NCBI GenBank assembly: GCA_963855995.1
Contig: OY979720.1
Coordinates: 1,428,501-1,492,500 of the forward strand
Source: Muricea muricata
Lineage: Eukaryota; Cnidaria; Anthozoa; Malacalcyonacea; Plexauridae
Length of the DNA: 64,000 nt
Reading direction: 5' to 3'
This document shows positions 13,001 through 25,966 of this stretch, piece by piece. The translations under genes were made by a program, and so were the position numbers. The first letter of the stretch is position 1, and every line of letters starts with the position of its first letter. The notes under the pieces are model-generated. The model was not told where the DNA came from, searched no databases, and saw only the letters and a program-made list of their open reading frames with translations.

Positions 13001-15572
13001 CTTCTCAAGTAATCGTTATAATCCAAGCTTTCATCGGACGATTTCGGTCTAAATGGGTAAAGATAGGCAGTTCAATTAGGAAACGCTCTGAAGAACTTAT
13101 CATTTTCTTGGCTTGGTTTAAATACAAATCAAAGTTTCTTATTGCAAAAACGTCAAAACGTCGCTCAAAAGAAGATCTCTTCCTCTGGTTGCTTGCTAAT
13201 GCCACATTACGCAACTTAGACAAGCGAAACTTTAACTATAAGCATAATCTTAAAGTCTTAACCATCATGTTTCTGTGCTTAGGGCTGTCTCGTCCTTTGA
13301 AATGCTTTTATCATCATTAAAATCTGAATTTGTTCAGTTTCGTCACCTTAACTTGTGTTCTTCGACGTCTTCAATGATACCCTAATTGATAAGAGAATAA
13401 AATTGATTATTATATTTCTTAGGAGCGATTCGTCTTGCACAGTACCGGCATGGAAACACGAAGTTTCGTCCAAATTACCAGTTCAATGTTGCCATATTCC
13501 GATGGCAGGTTTGCAGAGCGAAAAGAAATTGCAATCCTTTCTTCATCGTTTGATATGGAACAAATCACACCTGGAATAAAGATACTGAACATGAGTGCCT
13601 GCATGTCCCGTTCAAACATCTTTCTATATCAATATAACTAATAAATTATATCTACTTTACTTTTCTATATTCACAGTATACAGTAATTTATTAACATTTG
13701 ATCATCAAACCTTGGACAATGTCATCAACATCAAAATCATCTATTGGATCTAAATGTTCACGTGACTTGTGATCTTTCTCTAATTCTGACTTTGGACACA
13801 ATGCCTGCAAGTTGTGGGTTAGAAAACATATCTCTTAGTTAAACCGTATGCACTGAATCATAAATACGCAAACCCCAGCTTTTTAGGAGGGCTAATTAGC
13901 CCAGTGTCTCTACCGTGCTGATAACAGTGTCATTACACTAATACCTACTTCACAGACAACACATTCATCACGATAGATGAAGCACATGTACAGATGAAGT
14001 CTCAATATATAGTGAGTCTCAATTGAAGTAACAAGACTGTATTCAGACAAACCTGAATATCAATATTGTTAAAATCCAAATTCCGCCCATGAACCAAAGA
14101 GAGAATTCTTACAAAGACGCCAAATGGACGCTTCCCAACAACTTTTCCAAGGACAATGTCATCCACATTCAATAACTGACCAAATACAAAACAGTGGTGT
14201 TAAATTATTTCAAATACCAAGCCCTGTATGCCAACTTAAATAACCATCAGAACATGAATATAAATATGATCAAGTAGCACTTACTTCAAAAATGTGAGCT
14301 CTACGTGCAAGATTGGATAAGTGCATTCCATCTTCAAGTGGTGGAACTTTTGTAGCAAATATACTATAAGCTGAAAAAGAAAAGACCTGTATAGATATCT
14401 CAACTTTAACATCAAGTTTATGGTTGCTGCCAAGACAAATGTTCACTGCCTTTCTAATTCTGACATATAATCATATTACCAGTACATAAACAAAATTCAC
14501 CGAGAATCACCAACATCTTTCCATTAAATAAGATACCCAGGGCCTGACGTAATAGCCGACCACCGATCGGCAAAAAATGGTTTATGTCTTTATGATTGGC
14601 GAGGTAGCAAAGCTGTCAATCATCTTGATTGGCAAAAATATACATCACCATAGTCTGAAAAACATGCTTACTTCCAGAGATCTTTATCAAAAAGATCTCA
14701 TTTACACAAAAAAACTCTTGTTCAGTTGATACAACAGGAAAGACGGCAACACATTTGTCACTACTTTTGCTTTCCTATATGTCATGTATGTCATGTACCA
14801 ATGTGTATTTAGTAACAAATTTATATTTTTTCTGATTGGGTAGATTTCTATTCAATTGACAGGAAGTCAAGACAGCTGATCATCATGACCGGAAACTTTA
14901 GGAATGTTACTTCAAGCCCTGGATACCTATGTTTTGAAGACACAAAAACAGTCTGACTGTATTACAATTATATATGTATTTGTGTTCAAATCAAAATTGT
15001 ACATGTACCTTCTTGTGCTTCACCTATATTGTAATCAACTCCACTTCGTAATCTATCTTTTCCTTTCAGTTTAAATAGCAAGTCTGCTTTTGAAGTCGTA
15101 AAATTCTTTACTCTGTTCCTAAAATAACATGACAAGAAAAATTGCTATGCATTATTCTAATATTTCTGAAGGATTTTCATGCATTAGAAATCAAATTTTA
15201 CCTGAATTGTGGGTCTTCATTCATATCATGACTACCTGTGTATGACTATAATTGTGAAATTTTGACTTTTAATGAGAAATTATTAATAATTCATCATAAT
15301 GAACAAAGCTTCAAGTGTGTAACTATGCTTATTACCTGAAGTTTTTGTCTGTAGTAATGTGTAGCATAACTTGTTTGATTTTCTAAATCAAGGAATGCAA
15401 AATCACTACCAGGTTCACATCCTTGTTCTTGTGCTGTTGCCTCTCCTAAATCCCTGCCAAGAGCACTCAATGATTGCACAAACCTATCTATTCTCCAAGT
15501 GATATCCTCACTTTCTCCTATAAAATCAAAGTTAAATCTTGAAAAGTTTGCAAAAAAACAATCTAATGCCAT
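10022..15572 (-). CDS. TTC14: TTC14: S1 RNA-binding, TPR and RS-rich protein
   Basis: Fifteen exons, minus strand, all phases consistent: 15572-15336, 15245-15202, 15118-15009, 14370-14285, 14175-14053, 13804-13711, 13570-13479, 13381-13347, 13048-12902, 12803-12753, 12643-12524, 12381-12259, 12153-12030, 11416-11286, 11159-10022; 884 residues. The order follows TTC14: an N-terminal block ([20 protein letters not shown]), an S1 domain ([20 protein letters not shown] to VDDIVQG), a block with GFCNPTNVQ, then TPR repeats ([54 protein letters not shown]), a Lys-rich helix and a long Arg/Ser tail like those of splicing factors. Vertebrate TTC14 is poorly studied; a nuclear RNA role is inferred from S1 plus RS. 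The start at 15572 is uncertain: an intron-like acceptor (tttatag at 15518) lies inside this exon, and a splice from the CACUL1 exon upstream would also be in phase. Confidence 0.88.
10025..10310 (-). repeat. 30-bp coding minisatellite in the TTC14 RS tail
   Basis: The end of TTC14 consists of imperfect 10-residue repeats of the type [10 protein letters not shown], visible as repeated cttgtactacgcc/tttctttattatcc on the plus strand. Copies nearest the stop are most alike, which suggests slippage or unequal exchange. The frame is kept open throughout. Confidence 0.75.
14538..14921. mobile_element. MITE in a TTC14 intron, 6-bp direct repeat
   Basis: Starts CAGGGCCTGA and ends TCAAGCCCTG, imperfect inverted ends, and is flanked on both sides by GATACC (14532-14537 and 14922-14927). 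The ends look hAT-like, though a hAT target duplication should be 8 bp. No coding capacity; 384 bp. Confidence 0.6.
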
Positions 15573-17046
15573 GTGATTTTACTGAAGGGGAAAGTGTTAC
15601 ATTATCTCTATAGTGTATGAAGCAATTTGAGTATGGCTTCTTCCATTGCACAAGGTACTAGTTCAATGCAAGATGCCCTCTCCTAACACTCTACTTTAGT
15701 TTTCGATAAGCGCCAAGCAAAAGAACAATTATATTACTATAACATCATCTTTTTATATCTCTGTTGATGCTCCTGGGGCTAGAACCTAAAACATCAACTA
15801 CCATTAGACCAACCAGGTTAATATTGTGTGTCAGTGTTCAATAGACTAATTAGGATATCTGCATGCATATGTCTATTGCTAATATGCAATGTACATCCGA
15901 CCACAACACTCTATTATATTTCAATTCTCGATTGGACAGCACAATGTTTTACTTATTTGATGTTGGATTGTTTTGTGTAGCATTGCCTCATATTTTTAGT
16001 ATAGTGTTTGTTTTAATTGTGCATGGGATTTGTCTAGTTCACTGATCCCTTATCATTACACTTTCTGATGCATAATACCGTAATGTCTTGTCTGCCATGC
16101 CGTACATTGTAAAGTTGTGAGCCTGATTAAAGTTTCTTCTATTAGATATTGCTATTCAATAAGTAGACTCCATTGAAGTCAATAGATGCTGTTATTTTAA
16201 TTTTCTGAGCCTTGGCAAAAACACCATAGTCTGCATAGGAGACTAGTCAATGAGCTAATCTCTATCAAATATCCAAAAATCACCCCACCTCCCTCTCTAC
16301 TTCCTACCCTACCCTAGGTACAACTAATGATCTTATAATCTACATAAGATACTACAGCTATACTTTTTTATAGCACATGCATACTTCTTATTATATTCTG
16401 TCCATAATAGGGGCACTAAACAACGTTACATTATGGAATATACTACAAATACTATTATAGTTACTTTCAATTCAGGTATAAAACAATTTGAACAAATTTA
16501 TACGGATAGCTCATTTATCTCACCTATTGCAAACGACATGATTCTTCGAACACATATTATATTTTGATAGGAGAGGCATAAATTGTCACATTTCTAAATC
16601 ATCCACCCAAACAAAGACATAAACATTATTTTCATCATTGATTTACAGTAAAACTCCGCGCACTGCGAGGACTGGGATTAGCACGTTTTCTTCACCTGTA
16701 ATCTCCGTAACCAGCCGTAATTTACCCAATATGTAATACAAATTATGTTAAGTTATGTGATTCGCGGCTGCCCAGAAGCGTGCAAGATGTAAATCTCTCT
16801 TTTTAGAAGACTGCCCAGTCAACTTCCCTGATGGCTGCAGCTTAGCATCTGTACGCGCTACCACCCAGAGGCGTTCCCTTTCCAGATGCGCGCGCATCTG
16901 GGTGCCTGCCTAGATGTGTACCACGACGGCAGCTACTGTACCAAGATGGGTACAACTTTATGAGTGGGTACGAGATTGAATCGGAGTGCAACTGGTGCGC
17001 AAGTGCGTGTTTCCAAACAGAACTCATGACTGCTTTACAGTCAAAT

Positions 17047-17513
17047 CAGGTGTTCTGTTCCCCCAAAATTGCCGTCAATATTGCAATGTTCGTGCGCTAA
17101 CTGCTCCGAGCAAGGTGCACTGGAAGTTGCAACGGAATTTTCTCTGATAAAAACACTCCCAACTAAATATACTGTAAATCTACACTGGAAAATTCGTTAA
17201 AAAATTAGCACGCAATTTATTACTTTAACTGCCGCATTCTCGTCAAGCTACTAAATGCAATTACATGTTCAAAACATTAAATTGATAAACCAAATAATAT
17301 AAATATTTTTACTATTCATGACTTTTCCTGCAATTTTAGTTGCTTAGTAGTATTTCTACCAGCGAAAATATGCCATGAAAATATTGAAATCAACAAATTG
17401 GTTCAAAATTAACATAGTTGTAACTTAAGGTGCAACTTGCTCGAAAAAGTTAGCGCATGAACATTGCAATATTGATGGCAATGTTACAATTGGGGAGGGG
17501 GACAGAACACCTG
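17047..17513. mobile_element. Long-TIR MITE, 467 bp
   Basis: The ends CAGGTGTTCTGT and ACAGAACACCTG are perfect inverse complements. The similarity continues imperfectly inwards for about 60 bases (TCAATATTGCAATGTTC against GAACATTGCAATATTGA; GCGCTAAC against GTTAGCGC). No open frame. No clear target duplication. Confidence 0.75.
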
Positions 17514-17951
17514 AGTTGGCTGTAAATGCTTGAAGCTGCCTGGTTGCTCATCTTGAGTTAGTTTTCTCAATGAACTTCAATCTTAACTGAAACACTAACT
17601 GGAGTTTTAATTACATATATATGTACAGAGCATACAGTACTATCATGTGGCCTAGCTCAGTGTTCTGGATTGAAGGCATTATGAACATTACTCTATAAAT
17701 ATTTATAATATACAGTATGTGCTGAGACTTTAGCGATGGTTATTATCTTGATCAACACCTTCACAAATAAATTATCATCATTGTCCCAAAGTGTTCCAGT
17801 GTCCTCTCTAGTTGCCATATTAAACGGAACACTCCTACGTCATTGGTTCACATTTCTTCACAGGACCTACCAAGATAAACAAATTTTGACTAAAATTTTC
17901 TATCAACTCAAAAAGAAAAAAGGTTTAGTGTAATTACTATTGGAAAATGAC

Positions 17952-17957
17952 TTTATT
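17952..17957 (-). terminator. Poly(A) signal AATAAA of CACUL1
   Basis: Minus-strand AATAAA about 53 bases after the TGA at 18010-18012. It supports CACUL1 ending there as a gene of its own. Confidence 0.55.
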
Positions 17958-18009
17958 ACTACACATAAAACCTCGTATAAAACCTATGTATTAAATAGCT
18001 CTAGGTGCT

Positions 18010-20146
18010 TCACCATTCAAAAATACCTTCCACTGAGATTTCTGCTGCATCCAGATCTCTCTTAAGTAAATTTTCTCCCCTAGAAGGCAAAACAGTAGTA
18101 ATATCATGTAATACATTTGTTAAGGTGTACATGCAAATCTCCTCTTGTGCATCTAAATCTGCTGTATTAAAGAGATGAAACAATTCGTCTGCACAAATAA
18201 CTTGTCAGACAACAAATAAACTGATTAGCATAATGTACCAGTAATTTAAACTTTACCTCAGAAATCCTTCCTGATTTCTTAAATTCTGTTGTAATAATTC
18301 TGTTTCAATAATTTCTTCATCCAGTGAATTAGAATGGCCAACAAGATTAGGTATAAACCGAGAAAACAGGTCGACATTCTTCTCGGCAAATTCTAAAACA
18401 AAAAAGAACGTGAGACCTTAAGTTAGCGCCGATTAAACACATGTCTAAACATAAGAGTTCTCAGGTTAGACCAGCAAATGATGAATTTTGCCACACTTTT
18501 TTATCCAATCTCACCCAAATTTGCGGGAGCTTTTACATTCAGGCACATCTCTACTCTATGTAGGGTTTTCCCTTCCTCATAGCGTGATCATCACTGTTAG
18601 ATACACCGGCACAAAAACCCTGCAAAACATCACTCCACTGCAACCACAGTCATATGAGCCTGGTAATTACCTGGTCTAAGCATGTACAGTCCTCGCACAA
18701 TTGACATTAATACCTCTGGATTGGATGAAAGTGGTTGAGCTGCACAATGGTTGAGAATATCTAAATTAAAGTAAATTTAAATTTATTTAGGTAATTTTAT
18801 TTTGTAATATTCTCATTTTTTAAGATATATAATTGTTGTTAATAATAAAACATACCAAACAATCTCTCATTGTCTGCAATCAATGATGAAAATAATGTTA
18901 ACAGTTCTGCTTTGAGCTCACAGTTTTTCTTAGGCTTTACATAAAATCGGTTCTACAATTTAATAAAGTCAATCTTAATAGTAGTGACCAAAATGATCAT
19001 TCATGACTAACAAGGGTTTATGCACTTGTGAAAAGATCATGTTTTGTTAACATTTCTACCACTCAAGGGCATCTTAGAGCTTGAAGTGATTAGTGAAGCA
19101 ATGGTCACTCATTTGCATTTATGCTTCAGTAATATAGTGATACATATTTACACACTTAGTCCAGGACATGGCTAATGAGTAGTGATCGATCGTGATAAGG
19201 AGACAAAAATTGCTAATTATCTCTAGCTAACCTGCCGAACTCTGGCATAGATTCCAGCTGGGGTAAACAGGGCTTTACATTGACTAGTGCACTAGTTTTT
19301 ACTTTAAAATCCATGTGATTGCTCTATGCTTACCATATAATTAAATATTGCTGCAATTCCCTCCACGCTTTGCAAATATTGAGACATGATATGCTCAAAT
19401 CTCTGGAGATACATATTGACAGGTTGATTCTGCAAGAAATACAAGACTTTAGCCAATGCACAAGGGTGCATGGTCATTTCATGGAGCGTGTAGTTTGGAT
19501 TGCCAGCACAGAATCATGTCAAAGCTGGCACACAATTTTGAGTTCAGTGGTTGGGGTACAAATGCAACATGAACTGTCCTTTGGGACTTGAGTAATAATT
19601 GTTTGTTTTAGTATTCTGTTGGCCGAACTATATAATGAAAAAAAAGGTGGGGCACTAGCTAGTTGAGCTCAGGTGGCAAATGGCAACACAGCTTAAGATC
19701 ATCTTCAGCATGAGGAATGCACCCTGGCCAATGCAACCTAAAACTCGTACAGAAACTATAAAAACAGTAAAGTTCTGTCAACCATTTAACGGTCTGCAAG
19801 GTGGGCTTAGCATAACACGTACTAACCTCTAATTCGTTTTTAATCCTGCTAAGAATATTATTAATAAGTATCATCAAATTCTCATAGAGCTTTTCAGAAT
19901 GTTGTTGACAAACACACTTGTAAACAGCACTAGAAAGTAAACATAATTTTTTTACTACAGTTGTTTAATATTTAAACAAACCTACGGAACATTCAATAAA
20001 AAACACCCTGACCTGTAGGTCTCCTCATACGATATAGGAATATATTCCCCTGGATTTTGTTGCAAAATCAAGTTAATAGCAGCCTCCAATTTGGGCCAAT
20101 AATATCTATGAAATTCATCCTCACTTATAGATATCATTTTGGCCAT
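18010..20146 (-). CDS. CACUL1: CACUL1, CDK2-associated cullin-domain protein
   Basis: Seven exons, minus strand: 20146-20013, 19929-19827, 19429-19334, 18952-18856, 18760-18671, 18392-18257, 18079-18010; 241 residues. Family motifs are clear along the length: PGEYIPISYEETYS, AVYKCVCQQHSEKLYENL, a helix MYLQRFEHIMSQYLQSVEGI, SIVRGLYMLRPE and DLFSRFIPN. The protein corresponds to the cullin-like helical region of vertebrate CACUL1 and lacks its N-terminal extension. CACUL1 promotes CDK2 activity and G1/S progression in mammals. The start is the first ATG of the conserved block (20146); the reading frame upstream continues without another ATG. The last exon can either read on to the TGA at 18010 or use a gtattt donor at 18026, which splices in phase into TTC14. 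Confidence 0.88.
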
Positions 20147-20608
20147 TATGGAGCAAGTGCTGGGCGCATTTTTACGCAAAATCGAAGCAAAATAATTGAA
20201 AAATCTTTCAAAAAAACAAAAGCGCTAAACTGTAACCATTTTTGTTTTGTTTTCGCCGCAGGCTCAAAAATTGCTTCTCGGAAACGACCGGAGTGTGTCG
20301 TGCTTTCTTGTGTAAATACCAAATATATTATTTGTTATATATAAGAATATTTTCTAATATATTTTAGAGACTTGTTAGCTTTTCTTTTAATGGTACTGCA
20401 GGAAAATATTGACCTGCTAGTTTCTTCAACTTTCAACTTATTTCTCGTAAATTGTTTTGTTTGGATGTGTCATCTCCTATTCCGTTCCTTTCCGAGTGTG
20501 TACCGGTAGGTCACGGTTGTGCAGAGCAACAAAGGTTTCTCCATAAACAACTATAATTTTTGCATTGATTTTATATTTATTTAGCTTGTGTTTAAGATAT
20601 TTTTTAAA
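20147..20608. promoter_or_regulatory. Head-to-head promoter region, CACUL1 and WDR54
   Basis: The ATGs of CACUL1 (-) and WDR54 (+) are 462 bases apart and point away from each other, so the spacer must hold both promoters. No TATA box stands out. Shared regulation is plausible but inferred from spacing only. Confidence 0.5.
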
Positions 20609-23600
20609 ATGTACAAGAAGCAGACATCAATGACCTTAAAAGGCACGCCTTCAATGCTTGCCAACAACCTGGCGACAAACAAAGCGAAAAACTTATCCTA
20701 TGCTGTTGTTCACAAGTCGGTTGTTTGTGTCAACACTGTTGTTGCCGCTGGTTCATCCCCGCTTCAAAAACAGATAGCATGTAAGGGCGAAGGCACTACC
20801 GGGAATTCTACAGTGATGCAGGTATCCATGTTTCCTCATCATGCAATAATCTGCAGCCTTGATTTTTGACATGGAAAGGTTCTAATAGAATATCCAAACT
20901 GAACAATTTATTATACAAACAACATCCATAATTTATAACATGCTGGTAGTTATAAGGTATGTCTCTGTGGTCTGTCTCTATAAACCTGTCTTATTAAAGA
21001 CTCTTAGGTGTGCATACATGTCTACCCCCTCCCCTCCCCCGGGTGCATTCCTTGTAAACCCCATGCCAGAGATATGCCAGTATTTACTATATATAAATTC
21101 AATAAATATTGCATAAAAAGAGTGCTCAATACAACATGTAGAGCAACACTCTTCACTCTTGAATACTTGGATAATAAAATTTTAAAAAATGTATAAAGTA
21201 TATATATATGTACTATTGTGATTTGCTAAATGCACACCAGCACTCCAGGCACGGAGTGCATGGAATGCACCTAGCCGGCGTCCCAGACTGCAAAGTCAGG
21301 GACTAAAATTGGAGAGAAATTTAAACGTGAGTTTATAGAATGCCTCAAAATGTCACTGCAGGTATCCCTGCTGACTGTATTATATCTGAATAACACACAG
21401 TAACTGCAGCATCTTGTCTGGTCAGGTCTATCTAGGCAATCTTTCTTTCTAAACATGCTCGTTGAAATTATATATGCAGTGTTCAGTAAATGTAATCATG
21501 CAAATAATAAAATGATGACCTTGCAACAGGTGAAATGGTGTCATGTCTCTGATAGGGTGGTGCTAGTCATTGCATCTGCAAAAGGAGTTCAGGTAGCGTG
21601 AAGTTTACTAATAAGGTTTTATTATGTGGTTGTGGGGGGTTTACTGTAAACTAAAACACTCGCTAGTGAAGACATGAAAAATATGAAATGCATGAAAGGT
21701 TGCATAATTTCCTGTGGGAATTTATATGTTCTGTGTTAGCTTCTGAGCCTCAATCTTAGCAGGAATTAGTTGGAACACTTGATAAAATATCTACACAAAT
21801 GAATGTGCACTAAAACGTGCATTTTAAAATGATTTCATGATGGCCCAGGCCTCCCTTTCAATTTTGTTTCATTCCTCGCTTACGTTATCATATTATATCA
21901 CACGTGATAGGATTTTCTAGCCCATTAGAATGCATTATGCTAGGATTTTCTGACCCATTAGAATGTATTAATGCATGAAATACTTATTTTTCTTTAAGAT
22001 GTTTGAGCAAGATGGTTCAATTATGATATTTTGGCATTCGGTCTCACAACCACAAGAAAATAAATGTAGGTGAAAATTGCTCGAAAAGTGCTGGTCATGA
22101 AAAGAATCACTCTCATTCACAAATGGATATTTACAACATTTATTGAACTAACTAAAATCTGTGTTTTTATAGCATTTTCATATTTTGCAAGAGGAATTTG
22201 CTGTATTTTAAATAGATTTATTTGTGTTGGTAAGATTGCCATGAATAATAATTATTAAACTGAGTATACGAATTTGTGCACCTACTGTACATTTCCTGTT
22301 CATTGCAAATCAGTGTACATTCCTATAATAACCAGGATATTTTCCCATCTGGGCGTTTTTGGAGTGACTGCAGGTGGATGGTCCATTCCATTATCAGTTT
22401 TTGAAGGATTTTATAACCTTATTTTCATGTTCATAATTTTAATATAAATGTGCACCTTTGCACAATTCTTGGAGCTCAACAGTTCCATAAAAACAAACAA
22501 AATACGTAAAATTACAAGTCAACCATTGAAATTAATTATATATTTATATTAATAGAATGTGTTAATGATTTTATTTTGATCTAAGTGATACATATTACCT
22601 TCTAAACAGCATAGATTTTCAAAAATTTAGACTACAAAAAGGTCAAATTATGGAAACAAGATAGCAATAATGGCGAATTATTATGCAGCCAGTTTTGCGG
22701 ACGGAGGATGGGAAACCAAAGTCTAATTTAGAGTGGCTTAACAAGAGCTGCATTGCTGTGATTAAGAGGCAATTTTCTTAAACATGTTTCCCTTATAAAT
22801 TTCCATGAAAAACTTTGACAAAAACCTCTTGAATGGCATTTCACTAAATTTAGGAAGCTCTTTCCAAATGTGCTAAAATTGTTTTCAAATTTAAAAGTTT
22901 GTCTAATTAGGGAATGGTCCATTCATCTTCGCCTTCTCTAATGCACCAAAGGTTTTACATGCACCCTCCATATTTAAATCTGTACTTGAAATCAGTTGCG
23001 TTTTTTTTTCAGGAACATGTAGAGGATCAGTGTTAATATTCGATATTCCATCTGAAGGCACAACGGTGAAATTACAGCAGACTTTAGATTATCATAAAGT
23101 TGGAATTACAGACTTAGCAAGCGTTATGGATAAAATGGTCTCCGCTGATGAGGATGGTAATATCGTTGTGTGGCAGTGCGATGAGACGACGCGGCAAATT
23201 GCAGAAATACGAGGCTCAGGGTAATGCTTCTCTATCAAGATACTGTGGACACGTCTTGACCACGAGTGCTGTACAAGACTGGGGATATTTGAAACCTGCG
23301 ATTTGTTGTACGAAAGGTGGATAGAGGAAAGCGATTTTTCAACTGCCGCAGAATGGCATAAAAACTAATATAAGACCAGGGATATTTGAACTTGAGAAAT
23401 AAAAGCGACTCCAGTTTGTAGGTGCTGAACTTTAATGCGAACTTGACCAGTTACTCAACATGTTTAAAGAGTTTGAAAAAAATCACTATCCGATTGATGG
23501 CGCTATTTACCTTTCGTACAACTGATCCCTGGAGATTGATTGATGAATAAATGATTATAGAATGTTTATTTTTTACAGGCAGTATTAGAACTGTATGTAT

Positions 23601-24825
23601 ATCTTAGAATAAGGAATTCCTGTAATCGTATTGCTATTAAAATGAAAGCATCATGAATACACAAAATCGGCTAACTTTTGTTTATACCCAATTCACATTT
23701 TAAGATCACTCACATGCCTAGTTACTACTACATTACCTTGCGGCAGCGTAACGGAGAACAAAACTAGGCATTAAGATGTATGGACACGAGTCAATAACTC
23801 GTATTCATCATTCGTATGTCTGGTTACTTTTGTTCTAATGCACACATTCGCGAACCAGAACAATGGCAAACCACCATGTGAATTTTCAAAGTTGGAAGCG
23901 GCATAAGCAAACGCGTTAGCCGAATTTGTCTATTCTTTTATTATTTTACTCTAACCTATATTATTGTCACTCCTTTTAGAATCCCATGCATGAGCCTTGC
24001 TTTGTGGAATGGTTTTATTACGGCAGGCTATAGTTCTGGACATATTCGCTTATTTGACTTATCTCTTGGAATTCTTAAAGTAGAGATATGTGCTCATTCA
24101 CGCTGCATTAATTCATTAGACATCGCTTTAGAAACTGGACTGGTGAGCTTCGTATTCCTCTACATGCACATTTATACAACAGGAGTTGGTTGTGGCAGAT
24201 GGTGCTATTCGCCCGTTAGATTCGATTTCTTTGAACTGCAGTACTAGAAACGCAAAAACGAAATAACACCAGGAATATTGAACTCGCAAAGTCTCTTGAA
24301 CCCAAAAAGTTCTGAGCTTCAACTAACACTGGTTTTACTTGTTACTGAACATTTTTAGAAAGTTTGAGAAAATCACTATCTGGTGGATAGCGCTAGATTT
24401 AAATGCTACAATACCTCGTCTTTTATCTTGGGAGGGAGGGAGGTGTGAGGAGGTCCAAATTCAACCGTTCTGCTTTAATCTTTACATCACATGAAAAGAA
24501 GAGATAAATTTAAATATTTCAATATTAACTCTCTGTTCTCTATGTATTTTTTCAGCTGTTATCAGCCAGTGAGGATTCGTTCGTGCGAGTATGGACGTTA
24601 CCAAAAGATTCTTCTAACAAAGTAATACAGCAGCAATCACATTATCTTTTCAATAAAGCACACTATTGTTAACCTAAAATTATTTTTCTTCAGGTGGAAT
24701 TGTTATTCCAAGTTCCTGTTTCTGACAGTCAGTTATGTGGCGGGCGTTTTTTTGACGAGTCAGGCCAGTCCTTTGGTGTCAGCGGTTATGATTTAGCAGA
24801 AATTGTTGTCTTCAGCAAAAAGTAG
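20609..24825 (+). CDS. WDR54: WDR54, WD40-repeat protein
   Basis: Eight exons with consistent phases: 20609-20821, 21530-21592, 21999-22065, 22173-22229, 23013-23220, 23980-24142, 24556-24621, 24694-24825; 322 residues, close to the vertebrate length (about 334). Matches to WDR54 run from start to end: MTLKGTPSMLANNLA, VKWCHVSDRVVLVI, an FARGI block, GSVLIFDIP, MVSADEDGNIVVWQ, AAGY-type GFITAGYSSGHIRLF, LLSASEDSFVRVWTLP, and the C-terminal SQLCGGRFFDESGQSF with VSGYDLAEIVVF. WDR54 is a small beta-propeller reported to self-assemble and affect receptor signalling in mammals. The last two exons are duplicated twice downstream as part of the FReD tandem array, so this is the only complete copy. 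Confidence 0.9.
21625..21735. repeat. Dispersed repeat shared with FReD intron 2
   Basis: This intron segment (ggtttactgtaaactaaaac, then aaatatgaaatgcatgaaa, ttcctgtgggaatttatatg) matches 26419-26550 in FReD gene A and 50568-50690 in gene C. It is absent from gene B, whose intron is only 70 bp. Probably an old non-autonomous transposon family. Confidence 0.55.
21908..21974. repeat. 33-bp tandem duplication
   Basis: Two adjacent copies of taggattttctagcccatta and following bases, with four differences, in WDR54 intron 2. Confidence 0.8.
23305..23523. mobile_element. MITE with 14-bp perfect TIR in WDR54 intron
   Basis: Ends GTTGTACGAAAGGT and ACCTTTCGTACAAC are exact inverse complements, separated by about 190 bp without coding capacity. 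A diverged relative, same internal order of short matches (aataac-accaggaatattgaact, gttactgaac, aaaatcactatc), lies at about 24185-24400 and in the two duplicated WDR54 introns. Confidence 0.75.
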
Positions 24826-25552
24826 ATTAGAAAATGAACTATTGTGAAAACCTTTAGGAATAGATAGTATTATCTCTTGCGTTAATATTGTAGCTATCTG
24901 GAACGCGCGGTTCGTTTTAACATGTATGCCTAATTACTAAATGATGACAAACATTTAACACAGTGTTCATAGTTAATAATAATGAAACACAAACTCCCGC
25001 TGTGTCAGTGATTCCAAAAAGGTTTCTACAGTACAATATAGTAATGACAAAGAAATCTATAGAAAAATAAAGTAAAAATTGTACATGATGTAAAAGGTAA
25101 TGTTGTGAATAATCTGTCTCACAGTAGCTGTAAATAAAAACTTCTCCTTAAAAAACCTTGAAAGACTTGTCCTTGTGTGTTTGAAGTGTTCCAATCAGTT
25201 TACAGAAATTTGAGCTCGGAATTCGAAAAATTATTCTATATACCATGCATGTTAAGACATGTAGATTTTTTAGTTCGTTCCAGATAATATCCTCAATGCA
25301 TAAGGTCTAGCTTTGATAGTGGTGCTGTCCAATTAATTTCGAAGATTCTTTATTTACACGTTTAGGTTAATCATGAGAAATAGCAAAACAAACATATATT
25401 CAGAAAAAATTGAGAAACTGCCAACATTTCTCATTTGTAATCCTATACAAGTAATCCTATACAAGTAATTCATCCCGTATGATTAAGGACATCATATGGT
25501 GTCACAGAATGAGACCACTATTCACAATCTTTCACTGACTCGTAATCAGATA
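24826..25552. other. WDR54 3' flank and FReD A upstream region
   Basis: No exon. Repeated in units 2 and 3 with small indels. Holds a short direct repeat (taatcctatacaag twice, 25438-25467). Confidence 0.5.
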
Positions 25553-25560
25553 TATTTATA
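25551..25560 (+). promoter_or_regulatory. TATA-like box of FReD gene A
   Basis: TATATTTATA precedes the inferred non-coding first exon, which ends CATTCGTGAAAGCG at a gtaagt donor (25665). The acceptor is ttctag at 25956, ten bases before the ATG. The same arrangement exists in unit 2; in unit 3 the TATA segment is gone. Confidence 0.55.
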
Positions 25561-25966
25561 GCCCATGTCAAGCTGAAACGAGGTGCTTCGGTCATCGAGC
25601 AGTTAAAATACAAGGTTTTCTGCTCAACTGTTCACTTCAAAATCAAACAGCATTCGTGAAAGCGGTAAGTGAAATTATTGTTCTTAATTTAGATTTCAGG
25701 TCAAAACTACATTATTTAAAACTGGAGCTTTCCTAAAGTGAAGATAATTACTAACATCATTACGGTGTGGATATCATTAGAGCAGGAAGAATTGGTCAGT
25801 ATGAAATCCACAGCCCTTAAATACTCTTGTCATTGAGTCGCACAATTTGTTAAATCATTCTGAAATGCAGTCTCATGGCACAAGTTTAAGTGTTGAGATT
25901 AAGAAAGATGTCATACTTTATGCATGTCGACAATAATTTCTACGATTAAATTCTAGATTGTTAAAC

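Larger units (their letters stand above)
15573..18009. other. Spacer between TTC14 and CACUL1
   Basis: 2.4 kb without a convincing exon. It holds the inverted-repeat element at 17047-17513 and the CACUL1 poly(A) signal at 17952. If the two genes are spliced together, most of this is one intron (15518-18026). Confidence 0.5.

Noticed and set aside
16842..17027. GC-richer patch with a 61-codon frame
   Set aside because: No splice context, no family and no support from neighbours.
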